Source of the DNA: Pseudoxanthomonas winnipegensis | GTDB lineage: Bacteria; Pseudomonadota; Gammaproteobacteria; Xanthomonadales; Xanthomonadaceae | Assembly (NCBI RefSeq): GCF_004283755.1 | Contig: NZ_SHMH01000001.1 | Span: 372,001 to 436,000 of the forward strand | Reading direction: 5' to 3' | Length of the DNA: 64,000 bases | In this document: one piece after another, positions 47,512 through 56,888 of the stretch | How the letters are laid out: each line of letters starts with the position of its first letter | Numbering within the stretch: position 1 is the stretch's first letter | Program-made: the position numbers and the translations under genes | The notes under the pieces: generated by a model | Told to the model about the DNA's origin: nothing | The model's database searches: none | What the model saw: only the letters and a program-made list of their open reading frames with translations

Positions 47512-49227
47512 ATGAGCGCCACCGCCCTTCCCAAAGCCGCCAATGCGCTGCGCGACCTCGGTCGCTTCCAGGACATTCCGGTGGTCCGCCAGCTGGCGGT
47601 GTTCATCCTGGCCGCGGCGGCCATCGCGCTGGGGCTGTGGCTGTTCTTCTGGACGCAGAAGCCGGACTACGTGGCCGTGCAGGCCGGGCTGGACGCCAAG
47701 TCCACCGCGCAGGCCTCCGAGGCGCTGCGCGGCGCGCAGATCCCGTTCAAGCTCGACGCGGCCACCGGCGCGCTGACCGTGCCGGCCGACCAGGCCGGCG
47801 CGGCGCGCATGACCATGGCCAGCGCCGGCATCACCAGCAGCGGTCCGGCCGGATTCGAGTCGCTGCAGGGCGACCAGGGCTTCGGCACCAGCCAGTTCGT
47901 CGAGAACGCGCGCTACCAGCACGCCATGGAGATCGAGCTGGCCCGCACCATCGCCCAGCTGCGCCCGGTGCGCGAGGCGCGCGTGCACCTGGCCATGCCC
48001 AAGCCCTCGGCCTTCACCCGCCAGAACGAGCCGGCCAGCGCCTCGGTGGTGCTGCAGCTGGGCGCCGGGCAGACCCTGGAGCAGAACCAGATCGACGCGA
48101 TCGAGCGCCTGGTCGCCTCGTCGGTCCCCGACCTGTCGCCCGAGCACGTGACCGTGGTCGACCAGTTCGGCCGCCTGCTCTCGCAGGACGATCCGGACAG
48201 CGCCGAGGCGGTCAACGCCAAGCAGTTCGAACAGCAGCGTCGCCAGGAAGCCCTGTACGTCCAGCGCATCGAGGAGCTGCTGGCGCCGATGACCGGCCCG
48301 GGCCGGGTCAGCGCCAAGGTCAGCGTGGACATGGACTTCGCCCAGACCGAGCAGGCCAGCGAGACCTATGGCCCGCAGCCGGCGATCGTGCGCAGCGAGC
48401 AGCTGAGCGAGTCTGGCAACCTGTCGGCCTCCAACGCCAATGCCCAGGGCGTGCCGGGGAGCGCCAGCAACACGCCCAACGCCAGCAACACGGCCGCGCC
48501 CGCCAACGGCGCCAACCCGGCCAACGGCGCCGCGCCGCAGCAGGCCAATGCCAACGCCGGCAACAACCAGGGCACGCGCAGCACGGTGCGCAACTACGAG
48601 ATCGACCGCACCCTGACCCACACCCGCCAGGCGACCCCGCGCATCCGCCGCGTCACCGCCGCGGTGCTGGTGGACAACGTGCCGGCCGGCAGCGCCAGCG
48701 CCGGCAAGCCGGCCGCCACCCGCGCGCTCAACGACGGCGAACTCAAGCGCATCGAGACGCTGGTGCAGCAGGCCATCGGCTATGACCAGCAGCGCGGCGA
48801 CGTGGTCTCGGTGGTCAACGCCCCGTTCGCGCCGGCCGCGGTGGAGACGCCACAGGACGCGCTGCCGCTGTGGCAGGACCCGCGTGCGCTCAACATCGCG
48901 CGCATGGTGCTGGGCGGGCTGGCGGTGCTGGGGCTGATCTTCTTCGTGCTGCGCCCGGCCTTCCGCGCGATGCTGTCCCCGCGTGTGGCCGTCGGCAACG
49001 CGCTGGTGCCCGCCGGCGTTGGCGGCCAGGTCATGCCCACGGTCACCGCCGAGATGGTCGACGACGACGAGGTGCCGGTGAAGCTCTCGCCGGCCTATTC
49101 GCCCAAGCCGGTGCTGCCGCCGGGGCCGGGCTTCGAGCAGAAGCTGCAGACCGCACGCGAGGTCGCCAGCACCGATCCCAAACGCGTGGCCCAGGTCGTG
49201 CGCGAGATGGTGAACTCCGATGGCTGA
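47512..49227 (+). CDS. fliF: Flagellar MS-ring protein FliF
   Basis: A 571-residue MS-ring subunit. Transmembrane segment 1 is at about 24-46 (VRQLAVFILAAAAIALGLWL) and segment 2 at about 463-482. Between them lies the large periplasmic part with AARMTMASAGITSSGPAGFE, FVENARYQHAMEIELARTIA and VREARVHLAMPKPSAFTRQN. An Asn/Ala-rich spacer (about 300-355) interrupts the ring domains. The C-terminal cytoplasmic tail (about 520-571, REVASTDPKRVAQVVREMVN) binds FliG. It overlaps fliG by 8 bp. Confidence 0.97.
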   Translation: MSATALPKAANALRDLGRFQDIPVVRQLAVFILAAAAIALGLWLFFWTQKPDYVAVQAGLDAKSTAQASEALRGAQIPFKLDAATGALTVPADQAGAARMTMASAGITSSGPAGFESLQGDQGFGTSQFVENARYQHAMEIELARTIAQLRPVREARVHLAMPKPSAFTRQNEPASASVVLQLGAGQTLEQNQIDAIERLVASSVPDLSPEHVTVVDQFGRLLSQDDPDSAEAVNAKQFEQQRRQEALYVQRIEELLAPMTGPGRVSAKVSVDMDFAQTEQASETYGPQPAIVRSEQLSESGNLSASNANAQGVPGSASNTPNASNTAAPANGANPANGAAPQQANANAGNNQGTRSTVRNYEIDRTLTHTRQATPRIRRVTAAVLVDNVPAGSASAGKPAATRALNDGELKRIETLVQQAIGYDQQRGDVVSVVNAPFAPAAVETPQDALPLWQDPRALNIARMVLGGLAVLGLIFFVLRPAFRAMLSPRVAVGNALVPAGVGGQVMPTVTAEMVDDDEVPVKLSPAYSPKPVLPPGPGFEQKLQTAREVASTDPKRVAQVVREMVNSDG

Positions 49228-50224
49228 TCGGGATGCGCCGCTGACCGGCACCCAGCGCGCGGCGGTGGTGCTGCTGTCGCTGGGCGAGGCCCAGGCCGCC
49301 GAGGTGCTCAAGCACATGGAGGCCAAGGAAGTGCAGAAGCTCGGCGTGGCCATGGCCAGCGTCGGCGACATCCCGCATTCGCTGGTGCAGCAGGTGATCG
49401 CCCGGTTCGTCGACACCCTGGAGCAGCCGGCCAAGATCGGCGACGGCGCCGACGAGTACGTGCGCGCGGTGCTGATGCAGGCCCTGGGCGAGGAGCGCGC
49501 CAGCGGCCTGATCGACCGCATCCTGTCCGGGCGCAACACGCCGGGCCTGGAAGCGCTGAAGTGGATGGAGCCCAAGGCCATCGCCCAGCTGGTGCGCAAC
49601 GAGCACCCGCAGATCATCGCCATCGTCATGGCGCATCTGGAAGGCGACCAGGCCGCCGAGGTGCTCAAGCACATCCCGGCCGAGCTGCACGGCGATCTGC
49701 TGGTGCGCATCGCCACGCTGGACGGCATCCCGCCGCACGCGCTGGCCGAACTCAACGATGTCATGGCGCGCCAGTTCAGCGGCAGCCAGGGCAAGCCCTC
49801 GGCCATCGGCGGGGCCAAGGTGGCCGCCAACATCCTCAACTTCGTCGAGGCCGGCCAGGACGAGTCCCTGCTCAAGGCCATCGCCGCGGTCGACGACGGG
49901 CTGGGCACCGAGATCCGCGACCTGATGTTCGTGTTCGACAACCTGGCCAATCTGGACGACCGCACCATGCAGGCGATCCTGCGCGAGGTCTCCACCGACA
50001 AGCTGGCCCTGGCCATGCGCGGCGCCGATACGCGCGTGCGCGAGAAGATCACCAAGAACATGTCCCAGCGCGCCGCCGAGATCCTGCTCGACGACATGGA
50101 AGCGCGCGGCCCGGTGCGCCTGGCCGAAGTGGAGGCCGCGCAGAAGGACATCCTGGACCAGGTGCGCAAGATGGCCGAGGCCGGTGACATCTCCATCAGC
50201 ACCCGCAGCGAGGCGCTGGTGTGA
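49220..50224 (+). CDS. fliG: Flagellar motor switch protein FliG
   Basis: A 334-residue C-ring subunit that converts stator contact into torque. The three domains are recognisable: N-terminal AVVLLSLGEAQAAEVLKHME, middle EHPQIIAIVMAHLEGDQAAE (with the EHPQ motif for FliM binding) and C-terminal LMFVFDNLANLDDRTMQAIL followed by the charged torque helix. Length is standard. It overlaps fliF by 8 bp and fliH by 4 bp. Confidence 0.98.
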   Translation: MADRDAPLTGTQRAAVVLLSLGEAQAAEVLKHMEAKEVQKLGVAMASVGDIPHSLVQQVIARFVDTLEQPAKIGDGADEYVRAVLMQALGEERASGLIDRILSGRNTPGLEALKWMEPKAIAQLVRNEHPQIIAIVMAHLEGDQAAEVLKHIPAELHGDLLVRIATLDGIPPHALAELNDVMARQFSGSQGKPSAIGGAKVAANILNFVEAGQDESLLKAIAAVDDGLGTEIRDLMFVFDNLANLDDRTMQAILREVSTDKLALAMRGADTRVREKITKNMSQRAAEILLDDMEARGPVRLAEVEAAQKDILDQVRKMAEAGDISISTRSEALV

Positions 50225-50835
50225 TCGACGCCTTCGCCCCGGCCGCCGACGCGGTGCGCTGGACCGCCCCGGGCCTGGGCCCGCGCCGCGACGCGCCCGA
50301 GCTGCCCAAGCCGCCGACCGCCGCGCAGATCGACCAGATCCGAAGCGACGCCCAGGCCGAAGGCCACGCTGCCGGCTATGCGGCGGGACTGGCCGCGGGC
50401 CAGGCCGAGATCCAGCGCCGCATCGAACAGATCCAGGCCGTGCTGGACGGCTTCACCCGGCCGCTGGCGCGCCTGGATGGCGAGGTGGCCGACGCGCTGG
50501 CCGACCTGGCCACGCGCATCGCCGGCGTGCTGGTCGGCCGCGCCTATGCCGCCGATCCCAGCCTGCTGGCCGACCTGGTGCGCGAGGCGATCGACGCGGT
50601 CGGCAGCGGCAGCCGCGAACTGGAACTGCGCCTGCACCCGGACGACTTCGGCGTGCTGGCCCCGCATCTGGCGGGCCTGAGCGGCGTGCGCCTGACCGCC
50701 GACGCCGGCCTGGGGCGCGGCGAGCTGCGCCTCAACAGCGAGGGCGTGCGCATCGACGGCACGCTTCATGCACGGCTGCAGTCGGTGCTGGAGGCCACCC
50801 TGGCTTCCGGCGAAGGACATGCGCCCGCGCCATGA
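50221..50835 (+). CDS. fliH: Flagellar export ATPase regulator FliH
   Basis: A 204-residue stalk protein that dimerises and restrains the FliI ATPase. The N-terminal part is Pro/Ala-rich; the central region shows the GxxxG-type repeats AEGHAAGYAAGLAAGQAEIQ typical of FliH; the C-terminal FliH/HrpE-like domain has RELELRLHPDDFGVLAPHLA and GRGELRLNSEGVRIDGTL. The GTG start at 50221 overlaps the fliG stop codon by 4 bp. Somewhat diverged but clear by context. Confidence 0.95.
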   Translation: MIDAFAPAADAVRWTAPGLGPRRDAPELPKPPTAAQIDQIRSDAQAEGHAAGYAAGLAAGQAEIQRRIEQIQAVLDGFTRPLARLDGEVADALADLATRIAGVLVGRAYAADPSLLADLVREAIDAVGSGSRELELRLHPDDFGVLAPHLAGLSGVRLTADAGLGRGELRLNSEGVRIDGTLHARLQSVLEATLASGEGHAPAP

Positions 50836-52235
50836 ACGCCCTGCCCCACGACGCCGTGACCGATGGCCTGCAAGGCGCCCGCAATCTGCGCCTGGCGCAG
50901 CGGCTGCGCCAGGCCGATCCGGCCAACGAATCGATGGGCCTGGTGCGCGAGGGCGTGCTGCGCCGCGCGGTGGGCCTGACCCTGGAAGCCTCCGGCTGCA
51001 GCGCGCCGATGGGCTCGCGCTGCCGCGTGGCCACCTCCGGCGGGCGCTGGGTCGATGCCGAGGTGGTCGGCTTCTCCGGCGAGCGCACCTTCCTGATGCC
51101 GACCGGCGACCTGCAGGGCCTGCTGCCCAATGCGCGCGTCATCGCCACCCGCACCAAGGGCGAGGTCGCGGTGGGCGAAGGGCTGCTGGGCCGGGTGATC
51201 GACAACGACGGCGCGCCGCTGGACGGCAAGGGCCCGATCCGCGCCGAAGGCTATGTCGCCCTGGCCGGCGTGCCGATCAATCCGCTCTCGCGCCAGCCCA
51301 TCGTCGAATCGCTCGATGTCGGCGTGCGCGCGATCAACGCCATGCTGCCCATCGGCCGCGGCCAGCGCGTGGGCCTGTTCGCGGGCTCGGGCGTGGGCAA
51401 GTCGACGCTGCTGGGCATGATGACCCGCTACACCTCGGCCGACGTCATCGTCGTGGGCCTGATCGGCGAACGCGGCCGCGAAGTGCGCGATTTCGTCGAG
51501 GCCACCCTCGGCGAGGAAGGCCTGCGCCGCGCGGTCGTGGTCGCCGCGCCGGCCGACCGGCCGCCGCTGGCGCGCCTGCACGGCGCGCTGCGTGCCACCG
51601 CGATCGCCGAGTGGTATCGCGACCAGGGCCTGCACGTGCTGCTGCTGATGGATTCGCTGACCCGCTTCGCCCAGGCCCAGCGCGAGATCGGCCTGTCGGT
51701 GGGCGAGCCGCCGACCACGCGCGGCTATCCGCCCAGCGTGTTCGCCAAGCTGCCGGCGCTGGTCGAGCGCGCCGGCATGGGCGCCGACGGGCGCGGCTCG
51801 ATCACCGCCTTCTACACCGTGCTGACCGAGGGCGACGACCAGCAGGAGCCGATCGCCGATGCCTCGCGCGCGATCCTGGACGGCCACATCGTGCTGACCC
51901 GCCGCATCGCCGACGCCGGCCAGTACCCGGCCATCGACATCGAGCAGTCGGTCAGCCGCGTGATGCAGGACATCACCGACGCGCAGTGGCGCGAGCACAT
52001 CCGCAAGCTCAAGCGCCTGATGGCCGCCTACTCGGCGCAGCGCGACCTGATCGCCATCGGCGCCTACCAGCGCGGCAGCGATCCCAACGTCGACGAGGCG
52101 ATGGCGCGCTGGCCGGCGATCCAGAACTTCCTCGGCCAGGACGTGCGCGAAGCCTCCGACGTGCAGGCCAGCCGCCAGTCGCTGCATCGCCTGCTGGACG
52201 ACACGCCCGGCCAGCCTTTCCCGCTCAAGCAGTAA
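50832..52235 (+). CDS. fliI: Flagellum-specific export ATPase FliI
   Basis: A 467-residue F1-beta-like ATPase that energises export with FliH and FliJ. It has Walker A AGSGVGKST (184-192), VIVVGLIGERGREVRDFVEA, the Walker B region LHVLLLMDSLTRFAQAQREI and ITAFYTVLTEGDDQQEPIAD, all matching the family. The ATG overlaps the fliH stop codon by 4 bp. Length is normal (about 450-470). Confidence 0.98.
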   Translation: MNALPHDAVTDGLQGARNLRLAQRLRQADPANESMGLVREGVLRRAVGLTLEASGCSAPMGSRCRVATSGGRWVDAEVVGFSGERTFLMPTGDLQGLLPNARVIATRTKGEVAVGEGLLGRVIDNDGAPLDGKGPIRAEGYVALAGVPINPLSRQPIVESLDVGVRAINAMLPIGRGQRVGLFAGSGVGKSTLLGMMTRYTSADVIVVGLIGERGREVRDFVEATLGEEGLRRAVVVAAPADRPPLARLHGALRATAIAEWYRDQGLHVLLLMDSLTRFAQAQREIGLSVGEPPTTRGYPPSVFAKLPALVERAGMGADGRGSITAFYTVLTEGDDQQEPIADASRAILDGHIVLTRRIADAGQYPAIDIEQSVSRVMQDITDAQWREHIRKLKRLMAAYSAQRDLIAIGAYQRGSDPNVDEAMARWPAIQNFLGQDVREASDVQASRQSLHRLLDDTPGQPFPLKQ

Positions 52236-52276
52236 CCGCTGCTCCCCCCTCGCAATCCACGTAAGAGAACGCCCCC

Positions 52277-52735
52277 ATGCGCTCACAACGCCTCGAACCG
52301 CTGATCAAGGTGACCCAGCAGCGCCAGGACGACGCCGCCCGCGCGGTGGCCGAGCGCGAGCGCGTCGTGCACGAACAGCAGGAGCGTCTGGACGCGCTGC
52401 GCCGCTACGCCGAGGAGTACGCCGCCTCGCCGGCCAACGCCACCATGTCGCCGGCGCTGCTGGTCAACCGCGTCGCCTTCCGCGAACGGCTCAATGCCGC
52501 GGTCGTGCAGCAGGCCGGCATCGTCAGCCAGAGCCAGCAGGTCACCGACGTCGAACGCGCGCGCCTGCTGCTGGCCAGCCGCGAGACCCTGGTGCTGGAG
52601 AAGCTCGCCGACAGCTACCGCGCCCAGGAGGCGCAGGTGCAGCAGTCCAAGGCCCAGCGCGAGCTGGACGAGATCGGCAACCGCGGCGTCGCCGCGCGGG
52701 CCGCCGCGCTGCAGGCCGAAGGAGAAGGCGCGTGA
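52277..52735 (+). CDS. fliJ: Flagellar export protein FliJ
   Basis: A 152-residue, nearly all-helical coiled-coil protein (RQDDAARAVAERERVVHEQQ; ARLLLASRETLVLEKLADSY) corresponding to FliJ, the gamma-subunit-like stalk of the export ATPase and chaperone escort. Conservation is low, but length, coiled coil and position between fliI and fliK settle the call. It overlaps fliK by 4 bp. Confidence 0.94.
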   Translation: MRSQRLEPLIKVTQQRQDDAARAVAERERVVHEQQERLDALRRYAEEYAASPANATMSPALLVNRVAFRERLNAAVVQQAGIVSQSQQVTDVERARLLLASRETLVLEKLADSYRAQEAQVQQSKAQRELDEIGNRGVAARAAALQAEGEGA

Positions 52736-54318
52736 TCGCCGGCGGCGCAGCGTTCTTGAGCGGCGCGGGCCTGGCCTCGCCGGGCGCGTCGGCCTCACCG
52801 GCCGCTTCGGCGGCGACGGCCGGCGACGGCCGCAGCTATGCCGATTTCGCCGCAAGCGCGGCCACCGCGGCGACCGGAAGCGCCACGCCGGCGGCCGGTG
52901 CCAGCGCTGCGGCGCCGAGTGCTCCCGCCAATGCCACACCCTCGCAGCCCGCCAATGCCAGCGCTGCCGCGCCGGCGACCGGGAGCACCACGCCGGCCGC
53001 CGGCGGGAACGACACCATGCAGCCCAACCCCGCCAATGCCACGCTTCCGCTGCCTGCCGCCAATGCCGGCGCCGCCGGGCTCGCGGCCGCCGCGCACCAG
53101 ATCCGCCGCGGCACGGACGCAGAGGCGCCCATCCCGGATGCCACGCAGTCGATGCAGGCCGCGCTGACGCCCCAGATCGCAGACACCATCCCGGCGCCAC
53201 TGGCCACATCCACCACCGCCAGCAAGGACGACACCCAGGCCGCGCTGGCGTCGTCGAGCGATCCTCAACAGCTGCTGGCCTTGCTGGCCGGCAGCCTGGC
53301 CATCACCGCGCCGGTGACGCCGGCGGCCAACGCCTCCACGCTGCCGGCGGCGGACGCCAGCGTCACCGGCGCGGCCAGGGCCGTGAACCCGGCGCTACTC
53401 GCCGGCAATGCCGTCGGCGCCAACGCTGCGTCCACCGCGGCTGCAACCGCGCCTGCGCCCGCGCCCACCGGCGACGCCCAGCCGTCGCTCGCCACCGGCG
53501 TCGCGTTCACCGCGCCGGCCCAGCCACTCACCGACGCGGCGACGCTGCCGACGGCGGATGGCAGTGCCACGAGCGCCACCAAGGGCGCGACCGCCGCGCT
53601 GATCGCCGGCAACGCCGCCGGCGCCCTGCAGCAGTCGCCAGGCTTGGTCTCGACCGGTGCGCTGGCCGCCCTGCTCGATCCCAAGGCCGCCACCACTGCC
53701 GCGCCGGCCGACGCGCTGAAGCTGGCGGTCGGCGCCGCGCTGGAGCGCGAGGGCGCCAACGGCTTCGCGCTGCCGGACAGCAAGGACGACAGGTCCGACG
53801 CGCTGAGCTTCGGCGGACTGGTCCAGGGCACGCCGAGCCTGGATCGCCCGCTCACCGCCAATGCCGTGACCGCCACGCCGATGAGCATGCCGGCGCAGCT
53901 GGACGAGGGCTTCGACGACAGCTTCGGCACGCGCATCGCGTGGATGGCCGAGCAGAAGCTGGGCCACGCCGAGATCCGCCTCAACCCGGAACACGCCGGC
54001 CCGATCGACGTGCGCATCCAGCTGGACGGCACCCAGGTCAACGCCGCCTTCCACAGCGCCAACGCCGATGTGCGCCAGGCCCTGGAAGCCAGCCTCCCGC
54101 GCCTGCGCGACCTGCTCGGCCAGCAGGGCCTGCAGCTGGGCAACGCCGATATCGGCCAGCGCCAGCAGTCCGGCCAGCAGCAGGATCAGGGCGCCGCACC
54201 GCGCTCGCAGGGGCAGTCCTTCGGCAGCGATGCGTTCGGCAATGGGCGCGCGACCGCGCAGGCCTCGGTCGCTCCTGTGGTTGTGCGCAGCCGTGGACTA
54301 CTCGACGAGTACGCCTGA
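52732..54318 (+). CDS. fliK: Flagellar hook-length control protein FliK
   Basis: A 528-residue secreted ruler that sets hook length and flips the export gate to late substrates. About the first 380 residues are a low-complexity Ala/Thr/Pro/Asn ruler; the C-terminal Flg_hook domain (about 400-485) has AWMAEQKLGHAEIRLNPEHA, GPIDVRIQLDGTQVNAAFHS and LEASLPRLRDLLGQQGLQLG. The last 45 residues are Gln/Ser-rich. Start is GTG at 52732, overlapping fliJ. It ends the fliE-K unit; a 724-bp repeat-filled gap follows. Confidence 0.95.
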   Translation: MIAGGAAFLSGAGLASPGASASPAASAATAGDGRSYADFAASAATAATGSATPAAGASAAAPSAPANATPSQPANASAAAPATGSTTPAAGGNDTMQPNPANATLPLPAANAGAAGLAAAAHQIRRGTDAEAPIPDATQSMQAALTPQIADTIPAPLATSTTASKDDTQAALASSSDPQQLLALLAGSLAITAPVTPAANASTLPAADASVTGAARAVNPALLAGNAVGANAASTAAATAPAPAPTGDAQPSLATGVAFTAPAQPLTDAATLPTADGSATSATKGATAALIAGNAAGALQQSPGLVSTGALAALLDPKAATTAAPADALKLAVGAALEREGANGFALPDSKDDRSDALSFGGLVQGTPSLDRPLTANAVTATPMSMPAQLDEGFDDSFGTRIAWMAEQKLGHAEIRLNPEHAGPIDVRIQLDGTQVNAAFHSANADVRQALEASLPRLRDLLGQQGLQLGNADIGQRQQSGQQQDQGAAPRSQGQSFGSDAFGNGRATAQASVAPVVVRSRGLLDEYA

Positions 54319-54416
54319 TCGCTGCGCGCTCTCATCACCATGACGCCGGCAGAGGACAGCCGCGGCTCCCGTTGAGACGCGAAGCCAGCGCCTTGATCCT
54401 TCGCGTGTAAAGCCAC

Positions 54417-54848
54417 TGGGTTCCCGCCTTCGCGGGAACGACGGTAGGGAGGTTTTGCTACGGGTGACGATAAGGGGGGCTTGCTGCTAGGTGCGGCACA
54501 GGGCTTGAAGCCATCTGCTCGCCGAAGGCCAATCCGACTCCGCGCGGTGAACTCAAAGCCCGTCATCCCCGCGAACGCGGGGATCCAGGGACGTCCGTGC
54601 AGCTCGAGCAACGTCCATGGGTTCCCGCTTTCGCGGGAACGACGGTAGGGAGGTTTTGCTACGGGTGACGATAGGGGGGGCTTGCTGCTAGGTGCGGCGC
54701 GGGCCTTGAAGCCATTTGCTCGCCGAAAGCCAATCCCACTCCGCGCGATGAACTCAAAGCCCGTCATCCCCGCGAACGCGGGGATCCAGGGACGTCCGCG
54801 CAGGCCGAGCAACGTCCATGGGTTCCCGCCTTCGCGGGAACGACGGTA
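54417..54848. repeat. Tandem 200-bp repeats between fliK and fliL
   Basis: Two full units (54417-54618 and 54619-54818) and a 30-bp partial third. Each unit holds a GTTCCCGC/GCGGGAAC palindrome near its start and a CCCCGCGAACGCGGGG palindrome near its middle-end; the units differ at scattered bases. The gap 54319-55042 holds nothing else but the fliL promoter and a non-repeated stretch at about 54850-54980. Confidence 0.9.
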
Positions 54849-54981
54849 GGAGTTTCGTAGGGGCGCCAAGGCGCCTCGGCGCCGGCGGATCGTTGGGCGC
54901 GAGCCCATGGCCGCGACGGAATTCCGCCGCCAACAAGGCGCATCGGACGTTCCCCGCAGGCTCACCCAGGCATCGGACGCA

Positions 54982-54996
54982 CGGCACGCCGCTTGC
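54982..54996 (+). promoter_or_regulatory. Sigma-54 promoter of fliLMNOP
   Basis: CGGCACGCCGCTTGC followed by AT: -24 GG and -12 GC 12 bp apart. Predicted start near 55008, about 35 bp before the fliL GTG. Confidence 0.88.
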
Positions 54997-55042
54997 ATCA
55001 CGCGGGGCAGTCTCCCCTTTCGTCGATACCGGAGTGGTTCCC

Positions 55043-55555
55043 GTGGCTTCCAAACCCGCAGCAGCGGCCGATGCGCCCAAGAAGAAGAGCAAGCTGCCCC
55101 TGATCCTCGGCGCCGTGGTGCTGCTCGGCGGCGGCATGGCGGGCGGCTGGTTCATCCAGCAGCGCGCCGGCGGCGGCCACGCCGCAGCGGAAGGCGCGCC
55201 GGCGGGCGAACACGGCGCGAGCGCCAAGGCCAAGGCCGGCGCGACCTACTTCGCGCTGGACCCGGCCTTCGTGGTCAATCTGGCCGATACCGACGCCACG
55301 CGCTATCTGCAGGCCGACGTGCAGGTGATGACGCGCGACCCGGAAACGCTCAAGGCGCTGCAGGACCAGGCGCCGGCGATCCGCAACCGCCTGCTGCTGC
55401 TGTTCGGCCAGCAGACCGCCGCCGGCCTGGCCCAGCGCAGCGGCAAGGAGCGCCTGCAGGAGGCCGCCCTGGTCGAGGTCAAGAAGGTCCTGGCCGGCGA
55501 AGGCGGTCCCAACAAGCCCGAAGCGGTCCTGTTCACCAGCCTGGTCGTGCAGTGA
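55043..55555 (+). CDS. fliL: Flagellar basal body-associated protein FliL
   Basis: A 170-residue inner-membrane protein that supports stator function. A short basic N-terminus (PKKKSK) precedes one membrane segment (about 18-37, LPLILGAVVLLGGGMAGGWF), then the periplasmic domain with YFALDPAFVVNLADTDATRY and LQADVQVMTRDPETLKAL. The start is GTG at 55043, eight bases after GGAG; upstream in-frame ATGs would run through the promoter and repeats and were rejected. Its stop overlaps the fliM ATG by one base. Confidence 0.93.
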   Translation: MASKPAAAADAPKKKSKLPLILGAVVLLGGGMAGGWFIQQRAGGGHAAAEGAPAGEHGASAKAKAGATYFALDPAFVVNLADTDATRYLQADVQVMTRDPETLKALQDQAPAIRNRLLLLFGQQTAAGLAQRSGKERLQEAALVEVKKVLAGEGGPNKPEAVLFTSLVVQ

Positions 55556-56562
55556 TGAGCAACGAACTGCTGTCCCAGGACGAGATTGACGCGCTGCTGC
55601 ACGGCGTGGACAGCGGCGCGGTCGGCACCGGCCAGGCCGCCGCGCCCGGCGAGGTGCGCCTGTACGACTTCAAGCAGGCCGGCCGCGCGATCCGCAACCG
55701 CCTGCCCGGGCTGGACGCGCTCAACGAGCGCTTCGTGCGCAACTTCAGGACCGGGCTGTTCAACCTGCTGCGCCGCGCGCCGGAGCTCACCTACCGCGGC
55801 ACCGACGTGCTGCGCTTCGACGAGTACGCCAATGCGCTGCCGATGCCGGCCAGCGTCACCCGCGTGCACATGGCCCCGCTCAAGGGCACCGCGCTGGTGG
55901 TGTACGAGCCGCGCCTGGTCTTCAGCACGGTGGAGAACTTCTTCGGCGGCGCCGGGCGCCTGCCCGCGCGCATCGACAACCGCGAGTTCACCCCGACCGA
56001 GCAGCGCGTGATCCAGCTGATGCTCAAGCAGACCCTGGCCGACCTGGCCGAGGCCTGGACGCCGCTGGCGCCGGTGGCGCTGTCGGTGCTGCCGCCCGAC
56101 CCCAACCTGGCCACCGCCGACCTGATGGACGGCCGCGACTACATCGCGGTCAGCCGCTTCTCGGTGGCGCTGGAAGGCGGCGGCGGCGATCTGCACCTGG
56201 CCATGCCCTACAAGATGCTCGAGCCGGTGCGCGAACAGCTGGAGGTCTCGAGCAAGCGGCCCAAGGCCGAGGCCGACGCCGGCTGGTCGCGCGCACTGCG
56301 CGCCGGCCTGCAGGACGCCGACCTGGAGCTGAGCCTGTCCATCGCCCACCGCCAGATCAGCCTGCGCGATCTCTCGCGCCTGCGCGTGGGCGACATCATC
56401 CCCATCGAGCTGGCACGCCCCGTGCATCTGGAAGTCGAGCGCACGCCGATGTTCGCCGGCGAGTTCGGCGTCCACAACGGCTTCAACGCCTTCAAGGTCA
56501 CGCAGGTGCAGTTCCCGCGGATGCCTTCCTCCAACGATTCCCCCGAGTCCGACCTCCTATGA
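55555..56562 (+). CDS. fliM: Flagellar motor switch protein FliM
   Basis: A 335-residue C-ring subunit and CheY receptor. The N-terminal CheY-binding peptide LLSQDEIDALLHG (5-17) is intact. The middle CheC-like domain has the FliG-contact region FNLLRRAPELTYRGTDVLRF and FSTVENFFGGAGRLPARIDN; the C-terminal SpoA domain has LRVGDIIPIELARPVHLEVE. Length is standard. It overlaps fliL by 1 bp and fliN by 4 bp. Confidence 0.98.
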   Translation: MSNELLSQDEIDALLHGVDSGAVGTGQAAAPGEVRLYDFKQAGRAIRNRLPGLDALNERFVRNFRTGLFNLLRRAPELTYRGTDVLRFDEYANALPMPASVTRVHMAPLKGTALVVYEPRLVFSTVENFFGGAGRLPARIDNREFTPTEQRVIQLMLKQTLADLAEAWTPLAPVALSVLPPDPNLATADLMDGRDYIAVSRFSVALEGGGGDLHLAMPYKMLEPVREQLEVSSKRPKAEADAGWSRALRAGLQDADLELSLSIAHRQISLRDLSRLRVGDIIPIELARPVHLEVERTPMFAGEFGVHNGFNAFKVTQVQFPRMPSSNDSPESDLL

Positions 56563-56888
56563 GCACCGATCCCGCCGCGCCCGCCGCCTTCGATTCCCTC
56601 ACCGCCGAACCCGGCGCCGTGGCGGGCGATCTGAACCTGGACGTCATCCTGGACGTGCCGGTGCAGCTGTCGCTGGAAGTCGGCCGCACCCGCATCCCGA
56701 TCCGCAACCTGCTGCAGCTCACCGCCGGTTCGGTGGTCGAGCTCGAACGCGCCGCCGGCGAGCCGATGGACGTCTACGTCAACGGCACGCTCATCGCCCA
56801 GGGCGAGGTGGTGGTGGTCAACGACCGTTTCGGCGTGCGCCTGACCGACGTGGTCAGCCCGGCCGAACGCATCAAGAGGCTCAAGTGA
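56559..56888 (+). CDS. fliN: Flagellar motor switch protein FliN
   Basis: A 109-residue C-ring base subunit consisting of an acidic/Ala-rich lead (1-24) and a SpoA domain: LNLDVILDVPVQLSLEVGRT, IRNLLQLTAGSVVELERAAG, EPMDVYVNGTLIAQGEVVVV and NDRFGVRLTDVVSPAERIKR. Near-perfect family match. It overlaps both neighbours by 4 bp. Confidence 0.98.
   Translation: MSTDPAAPAAFDSLTAEPGAVAGDLNLDVILDVPVQLSLEVGRTRIPIRNLLQLTAGSVVELERAAGEPMDVYVNGTLIAQGEVVVVNDRFGVRLTDVVSPAERIKRLK

Noticed and set aside
47212..50820. Very long open frame antisense to fliE, fliF, fliG and fliH
   Set aside because: High GC leaves long open frames opposite real genes; the product is His/Gln/Arg-rich low-complexity sequence, and the plus strand is fully explained by conserved genes.
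54417..54848. Possible CRISPR or phage repeat region
   Set aside because: Only two 200-bp units and a fragment, with internal palindromes and no spacers.
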